Assembly (NCBI GenBank): GCA_958413765.1
Contig: CATYVH010000025.1
Span: 1 to 25,926, forward strand
Direction of reading: 5' to 3'
DNA: 25,926 bases
Source: an uncultured Collinsella sp.
GTDB taxonomy: Bacteria; Actinomycetota; Coriobacteriia; Coriobacteriales; Coriobacteriaceae
Program-made: the position numbers and the translations under genes
Notes under the pieces: model-generated
What the model saw: only the letters and a program-made list of their open reading frames with translations
What the model was told of the DNA's origin: nothing
Databases searched by the model: none
Shown: one piece after another, positions 15,993 through 24,140 of the stretch
Position numbering within the stretch: the stretch's first letter is position 1
How the letters are laid out: each line of letters starts with the position of its first letter

Positions 15993-16484
15993 ATCTACGC
16001 GCTTGGCCATCCAAACATGGGGCTGGCCCTCGTCTTCGTAGTCCACCGGGGCAATCTGCGTGTAACCCGCCTTGGCATAGAGCGGCAGCACGTATTCCTG
16101 CGCGTGCAGCTTAATGAGCTTGGCGCCGGCATCACGCGCGGCAGTATCACTGGCCTCGACAATCTTGCTCGCCAAACCACGACGACGCATAGCCGGCAGC
16201 ACGGCGACGCGCCCCATAATGTAGGTCTCCCCCGCTGCGACGCCTTCGTCCAAGTCGCACGCCGGCGACACCGGAGCCTCTGCGTCAGCCGCGCGCTCAA
16301 GCTCTTCGGGAAACACGCGCGAGCAACCGGCAAGCTCGCCGTCTACACAGAGCGTCACATGAATGCAATTCGGATCCTCGTCGATAGCGTCAAACTCGTT
16401 CTCGTAGCCCTGCTCGTCCATAAAAACGACGCGGCGCACCAACGCCGCGTCATCAAAGCATCCCGTCTTAAGTTGGATATCCAT
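15984..16484 (-). CDS. GNAT family N-acetyltransferase
   Basis: Cytosolic acetyl-CoA-dependent acetyltransferase of 166 residues with ElaA-like features. VRRVVFMDEQGYENEFDAIDEDP matches the ElaA-type N-terminal region in outline. The acetyl-CoA binding loop is GRVAVLPAMRRRGLASKIV, followed by AKLIKLHAQEYVLPLYAKAGY. The acceptor substrate is unknown. The ATG at 16484 is chosen because AAAGGG lies 5 nt upstream; an in-frame TTG at 16502 has no such site. It lies 39 nt after the CpsB-type phosphatase and could be the last gene of that operon. Its final codons and stop are inside the dispersed 47-nt repeat, so the tail may have been altered by the insertion. Confidence 0.88.
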   Translation of the reverse strand: MDIQLKTGCFDDAALVRRVVFMDEQGYENEFDAIDEDPNCIHVTLCVDGELAGCSRVFPEELERAADAEAPVSPACDLDEGVAAGETYIMGRVAVLPAMRRRGLASKIVEASDTAARDAGAKLIKLHAQEYVLPLYAKAGYTQIAPVDYEDEGQPHVWMAKRVDGR

Positions 16485-16523
16485 GGCTGCCCTTTCATTC
16501 AATGAGAACGTTAGGGACAGATT

Positions 16524-17174
16524 TTAGCGAAAATGAGCTCCGCGCACGCTAAACTTCGCGCGAGCCTTCGCCAGGCAGTCGTAATGACCCACGTTATGGG
16601 CATCGCTCGCGATGAAGCTGTACAGGTTCTGATCGAACAGGCGCTGGGCCGGCTTTTTCTCGCGACCAAAGCGACCACCGGCAATAAAGTCCGCCGAAGC
16701 CTGCAGCTTGCAGCCCATATCGACCAGGCGTTCCGCCACGCTTACATCCTTTTGAACCGCACGATAGCGCTCAGGATGAGCGATGATCACCTGGTAGCCA
16801 CGGCACTGCAAATCGTAAATCGTGTTCTCGTATTCTCTAAACGCATACGCATCGGCATGCGTCGAAAGCTCGAGCAGGAACTCGTTGGTTCCATCGAAAT
16901 GCAAGTGCTCCGCGGCATCGATACCAAGCTCAACGAGCTTTCGATGGTTGACCTCGAAGCCCATCTGGAGCGGAAAACCGTCAGCGTTATCACGCAGCAG
17001 CTCAAAGGCATCCCACATCTTGTCGTAATCAAAATAGGGATCACGGCAGTGAGGAGTGCAAACGATTCTGGTTACACCGGCCCGCTTGGCAGCCTCGAGC
17101 ATCGCCAAGCTCTCATCGAGATCGGCGGCGCCGTCGTCTACACCCGGCAAGATATGGCAATGAATGTCACGCAT
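16524..17174 (-). CDS. cpsB: CpsB/CapC-type tyrosine-protein phosphatase (PHP domain)
   Basis: Manganese-dependent PHP-fold phosphatase that dephosphorylates the CpsD-type autokinase in capsule and exopolysaccharide control. The 216 residues are a little short for the family (about 240-255). Metal-binding motifs are DIHCHILPGVDDG at residues 3-15, TPHCRDP (about 40-46), AHPERY around the middle, and ASDAHN near the end. It starts 17 nt after the kinase gene, with TAAGG 7 nt before the ATG, which supports one operon. Capsule modules with wzz, kinase and phosphatase control chain length by cycling phosphorylation of the kinase tail. Confidence 0.93.
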   Translation of the reverse strand: MRDIHCHILPGVDDGAADLDESLAMLEAAKRAGVTRIVCTPHCRDPYFDYDKMWDAFELLRDNADGFPLQMGFEVNHRKLVELGIDAAEHLHFDGTNEFLLELSTHADAYAFREYENTIYDLQCRGYQVIIAHPERYRAVQKDVSVAERLVDMGCKLQASADFIAGGRFGREKKPAQRLFDQNLYSFIASDAHNVGHYDCLAKARAKFSVRGAHFR

Positions 17175-17191
17175 AGGTCAGCCTTAATCAA

Positions 17192-17929
17192 CTAAACGTT
17201 TGCTCGGTTGGTGAAGATGCCCTTTTTGGAAGTCCCCTGATTGTCGGAGCCCTTCTTCACCTTCTTACCGTCCTTGGTGTAGTAGGAGTAGTAGTACTCG
17301 CTGGTCTCGGTCTCGCAGTAGTTCATAACGGTACCGATGAGCTTGACCTTCTCGGACTTCTTAAGCTGACCGATGGCGTTGAGCGCCTCTTCGCGCTTGG
17401 TAAAGTTCTCGCGCACCACGAACAGCGCGCCGTCGGTCAGGCTGGCAATCTCGGCAGCATCGATGAAGGTGCCAACCGGAGGAGCATCGAAGATGACGTA
17501 CTGGAACTTAGCAGACAGTGCCTTGACCAACTTGGAAAAGCGATGGGAGACGATGATGTCGGCAGGATTGGGAATATGCGGCTCGGCATCGAGGAAGTAG
17601 AAGTTCTTCTGACCCGTCTCGACAATTGCCTGGTCAATGGAGATCTGCTCGGAAAGGACCGCATAGAGTCCACCGCGGGAGCGGACGCCGAGCATATCGG
17701 CAAGGGACCTGCGGCGCATATCGGCCTCGACCAGGAGCACGGACTTACCGCTCGTGGCGATTGCCTGAGCAAGGTTAATGGAAACCGTAGACTTGCCCTC
17801 GTTGGGAATCGAGGAGGTAACGGTGATGGTGCGAATGGGGTCGTCCACGCTCGCAAAGCGGATGTTGGCCAGAAGGGTCTTGGCGGCATTCTGTACAACG
17901 AGCTTGTCGGTGTTCTTTGCCTTAGCCAT
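17192..17929 (-). CDS. cpsD: CpsD/CapB-type bacterial tyrosine kinase
   Basis: Cytosolic BY-kinase that autophosphorylates a C-terminal tyrosine cluster and controls polysaccharide polymerisation with the Wzz-like partner. The 245 residues show the Walker A motif SSIPNEGKSTVSINLA (about 39-54), Walker A' VLLVEADMRR, and Walker B VIFDAPP. The tyrosine cluster SEYYYSYYTKDGK is about 35 residues from the C-terminus, followed by a basic tail. The gene begins 2 nt after the Wzz-like gene ends and has AAAGGTGG upstream. In this group the kinase and its transmembrane activator are separate polypeptides, as seen here. Confidence 0.94.
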   Translation of the reverse strand: MAKAKNTDKLVVQNAAKTLLANIRFASVDDPIRTITVTSSIPNEGKSTVSINLAQAIATSGKSVLLVEADMRRRSLADMLGVRSRGGLYAVLSEQISIDQAIVETGQKNFYFLDAEPHIPNPADIIVSHRFSKLVKALSAKFQYVIFDAPPVGTFIDAAEIASLTDGALFVVRENFTKREEALNAIGQLKKSEKVKLIGTVMNYCETETSEYYYSYYTKDGKKVKKGSDNQGTSKKGIFTNRANV

Positions 17930-17931
17930 GC

Positions 17932-18588
17932 CTATTTACCACCTTTCATAGCCGGAATTCGGCCAACAACGGGAATACCCAGGAGCTCTTCCGCCTCTTC
18001 GGCACCGCGGATGCGGGTATTGAGCATGTCTGCCAAAACGACATAGGCAACTGCGATAAAGATACCGGCGAGGAACGCGACGGCAATATACAGCGTGCGC
18101 TTGGGGCCACTGGGAGCTTCGGGGGTCTTAGCCTCGTCGATAACGTTGATGCTCTGGGCAGCGCCGACGTTCTGAGCGACCGTACTCACCGAGCTGGCCA
18201 TGGCCTTTGCGACCTCAGCCGTCTCCTTGGCATCGGTGCCGGTAACCGAAAGCGTAATGACACGCGTGGTGGTCTCGGAGGAAACAGACACCTTGTAGTC
18301 ATCCAGATCGGTGAGGCCCAGTTCTTTGGCGGCGCCGCTCTTGACGCTATCGCTATCAAGCAGCGTGGCGATATCGTTGGAAAGCATCTGGCTCGCCGAG
18401 AGATCGTTGTAGCTCATCTGACCGCTATCGTCGGTCTTGGCGAGAATGTACATGCTCGTCGTCGCGGTATAGGTGTTGTCCATCGCAGCGAAGGACACGA
18501 TGCCCATGGCGATCGCGCAGACCACCGGAAGGGTGATGACCAGCTTGAGGTGCTTCTTCAGCAGCTGGAACAGTTCGAGAAGGGTCAT
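17932..18588 (-). CDS. Wzz/CpsC-like polysaccharide co-polymerase (kinase activator)
   Basis: Inner-membrane chain-length determinant of the Wzz/CapA/CpsC group, 218 residues. Helix 1 lies at about 15-36 (LVITLPVVCAIAMGIVSFAA). An extracytoplasmic region of about 130 residues follows, then helix 2 (LYIAVAFLAGIFIAVAYVVL). The short cytoplasmic tail with RGAEEAEELLGIPVVGRIP is typical of the kinase-activating end. It is the first gene of the operon, with AAAGG 8 nt before the ATG. No clear promoter was identified in the roughly 145 nt between it and the hairpin that ends the phoR operon. Confidence 0.92.
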   Translation of the reverse strand: MTLLELFQLLKKHLKLVITLPVVCAIAMGIVSFAAMDNTYTATTSMYILAKTDDSGQMSYNDLSASQMLSNDIATLLDSDSVKSGAAKELGLTDLDDYKVSVSSETTTRVITLSVTGTDAKETAEVAKAMASSVSTVAQNVGAAQSINVIDEAKTPEAPSGPKRTLYIAVAFLAGIFIAVAYVVLADMLNTRIRGAEEAEELLGIPVVGRIPAMKGGK

Positions 18589-18729
18589 GCAGCTTGCCTT
18601 TCATTTCCCCAGTTCGGATTGACAAAACTGTCCGTATGTTATCGCATCTTTTTACCGAGACCAAACTCTATACATAAGAAACAGGCTCTCCTGTAAAAAT
18701 GACGGAAGCGATCGTAAAATTGCACAACA

Positions 18730-18758
18730 ACGCCGCACCCGAAAGTCCGATGCGGCGT
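18730..18758 (-). terminator. Terminator-like hairpin after the PhoR-like kinase
   Basis: Minus-strand ACGCCGCA (18751-18758) pairs with TGCGGCGT (18730-18737), with two further pairs and a GGACTTTCG loop. It is followed by TGTTGTG. It lies about 26 nt after the kinase stop. The weak U-tract leaves some read-through into the capsule operon possible. Confidence 0.65.
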
Positions 18759-18783
18759 CTACATCATTATCTATGTTATATCG

Positions 18784-20208
18784 CTATGCGAATGGCTCGT
18801 CCTGCTGTATGGGAAACGCCACCGTAATGGTGGTTCCCACGCCCAACTCGCTCGATAGATCGAGCGTGGCATGATGATACAGGGCCGCATGCTTGACAAT
18901 GGCAAGCCCCAGGCCGGTTCCGCCGCGTGCCTTGGACCTACTCTTGTCCACGCGATAGAACCGCTCAAATACCTTGCCCTGTTCTTCAGGCGCGATACCG
19001 ATTCCCGTGTCGGCGACCGCGAGGAACGGATGGCCTTCGTCGTTGGTGCCGCACTGCAGCGTAACCGTACCGCCGGGTCGATTGTAGCGGATGGCGTTGC
19101 TTGCCAGATTATAGATGAGCTCGTCGACCAAGCGCGACACGCCTTCGATGACCACAGGCTTGGTCTCATGACTTATCGTCACATTCGCCTGACGGGCAAC
19201 CTGTTCAAGACGCTGTTCAACCGCGTAGATCACACGCGAGAGCTCAATAGGCTCCGTGGACCCAATGGGCACCGCCTCGCCCTCAGTTGCACGTTCGGCC
19301 TCGTCCAAGTTAGACAGCGTAAGGATGTCGTTGACAAGCGCTGCCAAGCGGCCCGCCTCACGATAGATGCGACCGCCAAAGTTGCGCAGGTCGTCCTCGC
19401 CCTCGACCATGCCATTTGCGATGAGCTCGGCATAGCCCGAAATCGCCGTAAGCGGCGTCTTGAGCTCATGGGTGATATTCGCCGTGAACTCGCGGCGCAT
19501 ACGGTCGTTGTCCGCTAGCACCGCCATTTGGCGCTTGAGTTCCTGGCGCTGCGACTCGATACGCTCAAGCATGGGGACCATCTCGGCATAGGCGTGCTCA
19601 TAGCTACGACGCGGGTGATCCAAATCCACCTCTTGCAACGGCGCGATGATGGCACGGGACTCACGGCGCGCCATAAAAAACGAGAGCACTGCACCCGCTG
19701 CTGCGATAAGCAGCATCGGCGCCAGCATCGACAGCAAAATCGCCGCAACACCAGGCTGGGCCTGCGCCAAGCGAACGACCTGGCCGTTATCAAGGGTGAC
19801 GGCGCGATACAGCATAATCTCGTCGAGTGTAGAGCTTGCGCGCTCCGCGGAACCCGAACCACTCTCAAAGGCCTCGATGACCTCGGGGCGATCGCCATGG
19901 TTGGGCAGTGTGGAAGGCGACGCCTCGTTGTCGTAGGCAACAGATCCGTCCTTATTGATCAGCGTGATACGAAGATCCTCGCGATCGAGGCTTCGCAAGA
20001 ACGGAATGGGCTCCTGCTGCTCGTCGAGGGCGGCAGCAATGAGCTCGGTTTCCTGCGCCAGATTGGCACTCGTGGCATCCGCCAAAGTGTTTTGCACAAA
20101 GAACGCACCCAGCACCGTAAACGCCACGATAACCGCCATGGCGCAGACAAAGATCGTCACAAAAACGCGGTGCGACAGCGTATGTTTTCCCTGGGGGGCG
20201 AAGACCAC
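18784..20208 (-). CDS. phoR: Sensor histidine kinase, PhoR-like
   Basis: Membrane-bound sensor kinase of 474 residues. Helix 1 lies at about 14-38, an extracytoplasmic sensor at about 39-152, helix 2 at about 155-180. The dimerisation helix FTANITHELKTPLTAISGY has the phospho-accepting His247. The ATPase shows NLASNAIRYN (Asn371), DTGIGI (400-405) and GGTGLGLAIV (429-438). GTG at 20208 is the start, with GAGGAG 6 nt upstream inside the last codons of the response regulator, so the two are coupled. The pairing with pstB and a PhoB-like regulator suggests phosphate sensing; the sensor ligand cannot be seen directly. Confidence 0.9.
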   Translation of the reverse strand: MVFAPQGKHTLSHRVFVTIFVCAMAVIVAFTVLGAFFVQNTLADATSANLAQETELIAAALDEQQEPIPFLRSLDREDLRITLINKDGSVAYDNEASPSTLPNHGDRPEVIEAFESGSGSAERASSTLDEIMLYRAVTLDNGQVVRLAQAQPGVAAILLSMLAPMLLIAAAGAVLSFFMARRESRAIIAPLQEVDLDHPRRSYEHAYAEMVPMLERIESQRQELKRQMAVLADNDRMRREFTANITHELKTPLTAISGYAELIANGMVEGEDDLRNFGGRIYREAGRLAALVNDILTLSNLDEAERATEGEAVPIGSTEPIELSRVIYAVEQRLEQVARQANVTISHETKPVVIEGVSRLVDELIYNLASNAIRYNRPGGTVTLQCGTNDEGHPFLAVADTGIGIAPEEQGKVFERFYRVDKSRSKARGGTGLGLAIVKHAALYHHATLDLSSELGVGTTITVAFPIQQDEPFA

Positions 20209-20211
20209 GGG

Positions 20212-20940
20212 TTACTCCTCCGATGCGGTGGCCGCGGTGTCGTCGCCTTCGGCACCATCACCGGCAGAAGGCTCGGCCAGGCGATAACCCACGCCACGCA
20301 CGGTCTCGATGGCGCTGGCATGCTCGCCCAGTTTTTGGCGAAGCGTCTGCACGTGCACGTCAACGGTGCGCGAACCGCCGTCGAAGTCCCAGCCCCACAC
20401 GCTCTGCAGCAACGACTCGCGGGTAAAGACCACGCCGGGCTTGCGCATGAGATACTCAAGCAGGTCGAACTCGCGCAGGGTGAGCTTAAGCAGCTCGCCG
20501 GCAACGGTCACCTCGCGATGGCTGGGCGAGAGCACGATGTCGCCCACACTGAGCACATCGCTCGCCTGCTTGACCATGCCGCCGCGACGCAGCAGTGCGC
20601 GGCAACGGCTCGCAAGCTCCATGAGCGAAAACGGCTTAGTCAGGTAATCGTCGGCACCGCCATCGAGCGCCATCACCTTGTCGAGTTCGGTGTCCTTGGC
20701 GGTAAGCATCATGATGGGCACCGTCGCCGTCAGGCGATCGGCACGCAGGCGGCGCATAATCGCCAAGCCATCGGTGTCGGGCAGCATGATATCGAGCAGC
20801 ACAGCATCGGGCACCCGTCGCGCCACGGCAGCTTTAAACTCGCCATCGCACGAAAAGCCCTCGGCCTCGATTCCCTGCTTGCGCAGCGCGTAGACCGTCA
20901 AATCCCTGATGTTGTCATCGTCCTCGACGTAATAGATCAT
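20212..20940 (-). CDS. phoB: Response regulator, PhoB-like (OmpR family)
   Basis: DNA-binding response regulator of 242 residues. The receiver has acidic residues E6-D7-D8, phospho-acceptor Asp50 in LLDIMLPDTDG, Thr80 and Lys102. The winged-helix domain runs from about 130 to 230 and ends with the typical VRGVGYRL. A low-complexity acidic tail rich in Ala, Gly and Asp follows. ATG at 20940 has AAAGGGG 6 nt upstream. It lies 64 nt after pstB and 3 nt before the kinase. The gap to pstB contains an 11-bp-period TTTACA/TTTTAG repeat suggesting autoregulation. Confidence 0.92.
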   Translation of the reverse strand: MIYYVEDDDNIRDLTVYALRKQGIEAEGFSCDGEFKAAVARRVPDAVLLDIMLPDTDGLAIMRRLRADRLTATVPIMMLTAKDTELDKVMALDGGADDYLTKPFSLMELASRCRALLRRGGMVKQASDVLSVGDIVLSPSHREVTVAGELLKLTLREFDLLEYLMRKPGVVFTRESLLQSVWGWDFDGGSRTVDVHVQTLRQKLGEHASAIETVRGVGYRLAEPSAGDGAEGDDTAATASEE

Positions 20941-20979
20941 GTTGAACCCCTTTGCGGCCGATATGACCGCATCTTAACC

Positions 20980-20996
20980 CTAAAAGCACCTGTAAA
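20980..20996 (-). promoter_or_regulatory. PHO-box-like repeat before phoB
   Basis: On the minus strand TTTACA (20991-20996) and TTTTAG (20980-20985) are spaced by exactly 11 nt, the periodicity of PhoB/PhoP half-sites (consensus near TTTACA or CTTACA). They lie about 40 nt before the phoB start. Confidence 0.4.
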
Positions 20997-21004
20997 AGAC
21001 AGCG

Positions 21005-21880
<876 letters not shown>

Positions 21881-21956
21881 ACCGCACACCTCCATATCGA
21901 TATCAATTCAGCAGTATCGATAGTAGGAATCGCGGCTCATACGCACGTGAGCACAT

Positions 21957-21973
21957 TGTCAAGTGTTTGTAAG
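21957..21973 (-). promoter_or_regulatory. PHO-box-like repeat and -35 before pstB
   Basis: On the minus strand CTTACA (21968-21973) and TTGACA (21957-21962) are 11 nt apart, and CTCACG follows another 11 nt later. TTGACA is also a perfect -35. A TATGAG 15 nt downstream is a mediocre -10. This fits an activator-dependent PhoB/PhoP-type promoter. Confidence 0.45.
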
Positions 21974-21983
21974 GGCACGCTAG

Positions 21984-23222
21984 CTATGCGGCGGGCAGCT
22001 CGATGGTGAATATCGTGTGTTCGGGCGTCGATTCGCATGCAACGGTACCGCCGTGTGCCGCGATGATCTCCTTGGCAATAGCAAGGCCCAAACCGGCACC
22101 ACCGCGATTGGTCGCACGCGCCGCATCCAGGCGATAGAACTTCTCAAAGATCACCTTGAGCTTAGCCGCAGGGATAGGATCGCCCTGATTGATAAAGCGC
22201 ACGCGCACGCCACCATCGTCTTGGCGCCTGGCCTCAATCGTGATAGTCGAGCCCTCGTAGCTATAGGCGACGGCGTTTTTCATGATGTTGTTGAACACGC
22301 GGGCCATCTTGTCGCCATCCACGAGCACCGTCAGGTCCTCGCGAATATCAACTTGGGCTTCCTTATGCTGCTCGTTGAGGATGGGATAGAACTCGTCAGC
22401 CACCTGAGCCAGCAGCAACCCCAGATCAACATAGCCGCGCGTGAGCACGATATCGTGGAAGTCAAAGCGCGTGATATCGAAGAACTCCTCGATGAGCGCA
22501 TCGAGCCGGTGCGCCTTGTCGAGTGCCACGCCCGTAAAGCGCGCACGTTGCTCAACCGGCAGCTCAGGAGCCTCTTGCAGCAGCGAAAGATAGCCCACCA
22601 CACTGGCAAGCGGGGTGCGTAGGTCATGTGCCAAGTACGTGACCAAATCGTCCTTGCGATGCGACTCGTCACGCAGAGCTTGCTGCACCTTGCGCTCACG
22701 GTCACGCACGCGGTTAAGGGCGCCCTCGACCTCCAAGAAGTCGCCGTCGATGTTATCCCAGGTGTCGGGGTGATCGATCAGGCGATCTTGAATACGAGCG
22801 GCCAGCACACAATCGGCATGCTGCTCGCCCTGCTCGTAGCCATGGTAGTACAGGGCGCGGCCGCAAAAGAACAGCACGCACACGGCAAGCGCCAGCACAA
22901 AGCCAAGCATGTTGAATACAAAGCCGGCATCGAACAACACCGGCCCTTCGATGCCGCCGAGCGCCATGGCGCCAATCGCCAACGTCATGGCCCACGCGGC
23001 ACCGCCAATCACCACGCAACGGCGCACGATTTCGAATCGATCGATCAGCAAAAAGCCGACAAGCAGCACCGCTAAGACTCCGGCGATGTTGTCGATGCCA
23101 ATCAGCAGCAGGCTCAGCAAAAAGAGCAGCACCGTCGCAAGCGCGCGGTTGTCGACGACTGCCCGTACGTATTCAAAGAGTCGATCGGGCACCTCGAATG
23201 CCTGCCTATCGTCTTTTGTCAT
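21984..23222 (-). CDS. Sensor histidine kinase, VanS-like
   Basis: Membrane sensor kinase of 412 residues. About four hydrophobic segments lie in the first 125 residues, with very little outside the membrane, so the input is probably intramembrane or close to it. A linker of about 50 residues leads to LVTYLAHDLRTPLASVVGY with the phospho-accepting His199. NNIMKNAVAY and GGAGLGLAIAKEI mark the ATPase. The AHDLRTPL form of the H-box is typical of VanS-type kinases. ATG at 23222 is chosen because GGGG lies 8 nt upstream; a GTG two codons earlier is possible. It follows its response regulator by 25 nt. The neighbouring divergent carboxypeptidase points to cell-wall sensing. Confidence 0.9.
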   Translation of the reverse strand: MTKDDRQAFEVPDRLFEYVRAVVDNRALATVLLFLLSLLLIGIDNIAGVLAVLLVGFLLIDRFEIVRRCVVIGGAAWAMTLAIGAMALGGIEGPVLFDAGFVFNMLGFVLALAVCVLFFCGRALYYHGYEQGEQHADCVLAARIQDRLIDHPDTWDNIDGDFLEVEGALNRVRDRERKVQQALRDESHRKDDLVTYLAHDLRTPLASVVGYLSLLQEAPELPVEQRARFTGVALDKAHRLDALIEEFFDITRFDFHDIVLTRGYVDLGLLLAQVADEFYPILNEQHKEAQVDIREDLTVLVDGDKMARVFNNIMKNAVAYSYEGSTITIEARRQDDGGVRVRFINQGDPIPAAKLKVIFEKFYRLDAARATNRGGAGLGLAIAKEIIAAHGGTVACESTPEHTIFTIELPAA

Positions 23223-23247
23223 ATCCACTTCCCCACCATCAAAGGCG

Positions 23248-23943
23248 CTATTCGATTATGTAGCCGACGCCCCAGACGTTTTTGATAAAGCGCGGCTTTT
23301 GAGCGTCGTCGCCAATCTTTTCGCGCAGGTGGCGAATGTGCACCATCACCGTATTGTTGGAGCCGGGCATAAAATCCTCGTTCCACACCGCGCGGAACAG
23401 ATCCTCCACGGCTACCACGCTGCCGCGATGCTCAACCAGATACAGCAAGATGGAATACTCGATGGGCGTGAGGCGTACCGGTGCACCGTCCACCGTTACG
23501 GAACGAGCATCGCGGTTGATCTCCAGGCCGTCGAGCTGGATGGTCGGCGACTCGGCCGCCTGCGAGCGGCTACCGTAGCTGGTGTAGCGGCGAAGCTGAG
23601 CGTGCACGCGCGCGATGAGCTCCAGCGGACGGAACGGCTTAACCACGTAATCGTCCGCGCCAAGCGAAAGGCCCTCGATCTTGTCTTGCTGGGCATCGCG
23701 CGCCGTCAGCATGATCACAGGATAGGTATGGCTGAAACGGATCGTACGCAGTAGCTCAAAGCCATCGATATCGGGCAGCATGACATCCAACAGTGCCAGA
23801 TCGAACTCCTGCTCCAGGATTGCCTTGGCAGCATCGGCCCCGCTATAGGCAATCTGGACATCAAAGCCCTCTTTTGTAAGGTAGATACCAACCAAGTCGG
23901 CGATGGCCTTTTCGTCATCAACTACCAAAATGCGCTCGTTCAT
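23248..23943 (-). CDS. Response regulator, VanR-like (OmpR family)
   Basis: DNA-binding response regulator of 231 residues. The receiver has Asp9-Asp10, phospho-acceptor Asp53 in LLDVMLPDIDG, Thr80 and Lys102. The winged-helix DNA-binding domain ends at VWGVGYIIE. The linker is Ser/Gly-rich around 117-127. ATG at 23943 has GAGGAG 5 nt upstream. It is the first gene of the two-component operon. The upstream spacer carries a CATAAT -10 candidate (23964-23969) and an 11-bp-period TTAAG repeat shared with the divergent carboxypeptidase. Confidence 0.93.
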   Translation of the reverse strand: MNERILVVDDEKAIADLVGIYLTKEGFDVQIAYSGADAAKAILEQEFDLALLDVMLPDIDGFELLRTIRFSHTYPVIMLTARDAQQDKIEGLSLGADDYVVKPFRPLELIARVHAQLRRYTSYGSRSQAAESPTIQLDGLEINRDARSVTVDGAPVRLTPIEYSILLYLVEHRGSVVAVEDLFRAVWNEDFMPGSNNTVMVHIRHLREKIGDDAQKPRFIKNVWGVGYIIE

Positions 23944-23963
23944 GCATGCTCCTCTCGCGCTCC

Positions 23964-23969
23964 ATTATG
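23964..23969 (-). promoter_or_regulatory. Candidate -10 of the VanRS-like operon
   Basis: CATAAT on the minus strand lies about 20 nt before the response-regulator start. No consensus -35 is seen upstream, which would fit an activator-dependent promoter. Confidence 0.35.
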
Positions 23970-24008
23970 CCCGAGGGGGCGCATGCCACACACAACAAGC
24001 GTGGGTGA

Positions 24009-24024
24009 TTAAGTCGGCCTTAAG
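24009..24024. promoter_or_regulatory. TTAAG repeat in the divergent promoter region
   Basis: TTAAG occurs at 24009-24013 and 24020-24024, an 11-bp period typical of OmpR-family dimer sites. It also reads as a TTAAG-N5-CTTAA palindrome. It lies between the VanR-like regulator and the carboxypeptidase, about 65 and 130 nt from their starts. Confidence 0.4.
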
Positions 24025-24095
24025 CACCCTTGTGCCCGTTCGGGCGCGGATGTGGGCCACGCACGCACGCGATGATCGCCGACACCGGCAAACGA

Positions 24096-24101
24096 TATAC
24101 T
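24096..24101 (+). promoter_or_regulatory. -10 element of the carboxypeptidase gene
   Basis: TATACT lies 40 nt before the GTG start at 24141. A transcript beginning near 24108 would exclude the upstream in-frame starts, supporting the GTG. No good -35 is visible. Confidence 0.45.
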
Positions 24102-24140
24102 CTAGTTCCAGAAGAGACCATCCCGTCGAAAGCGAAATCT

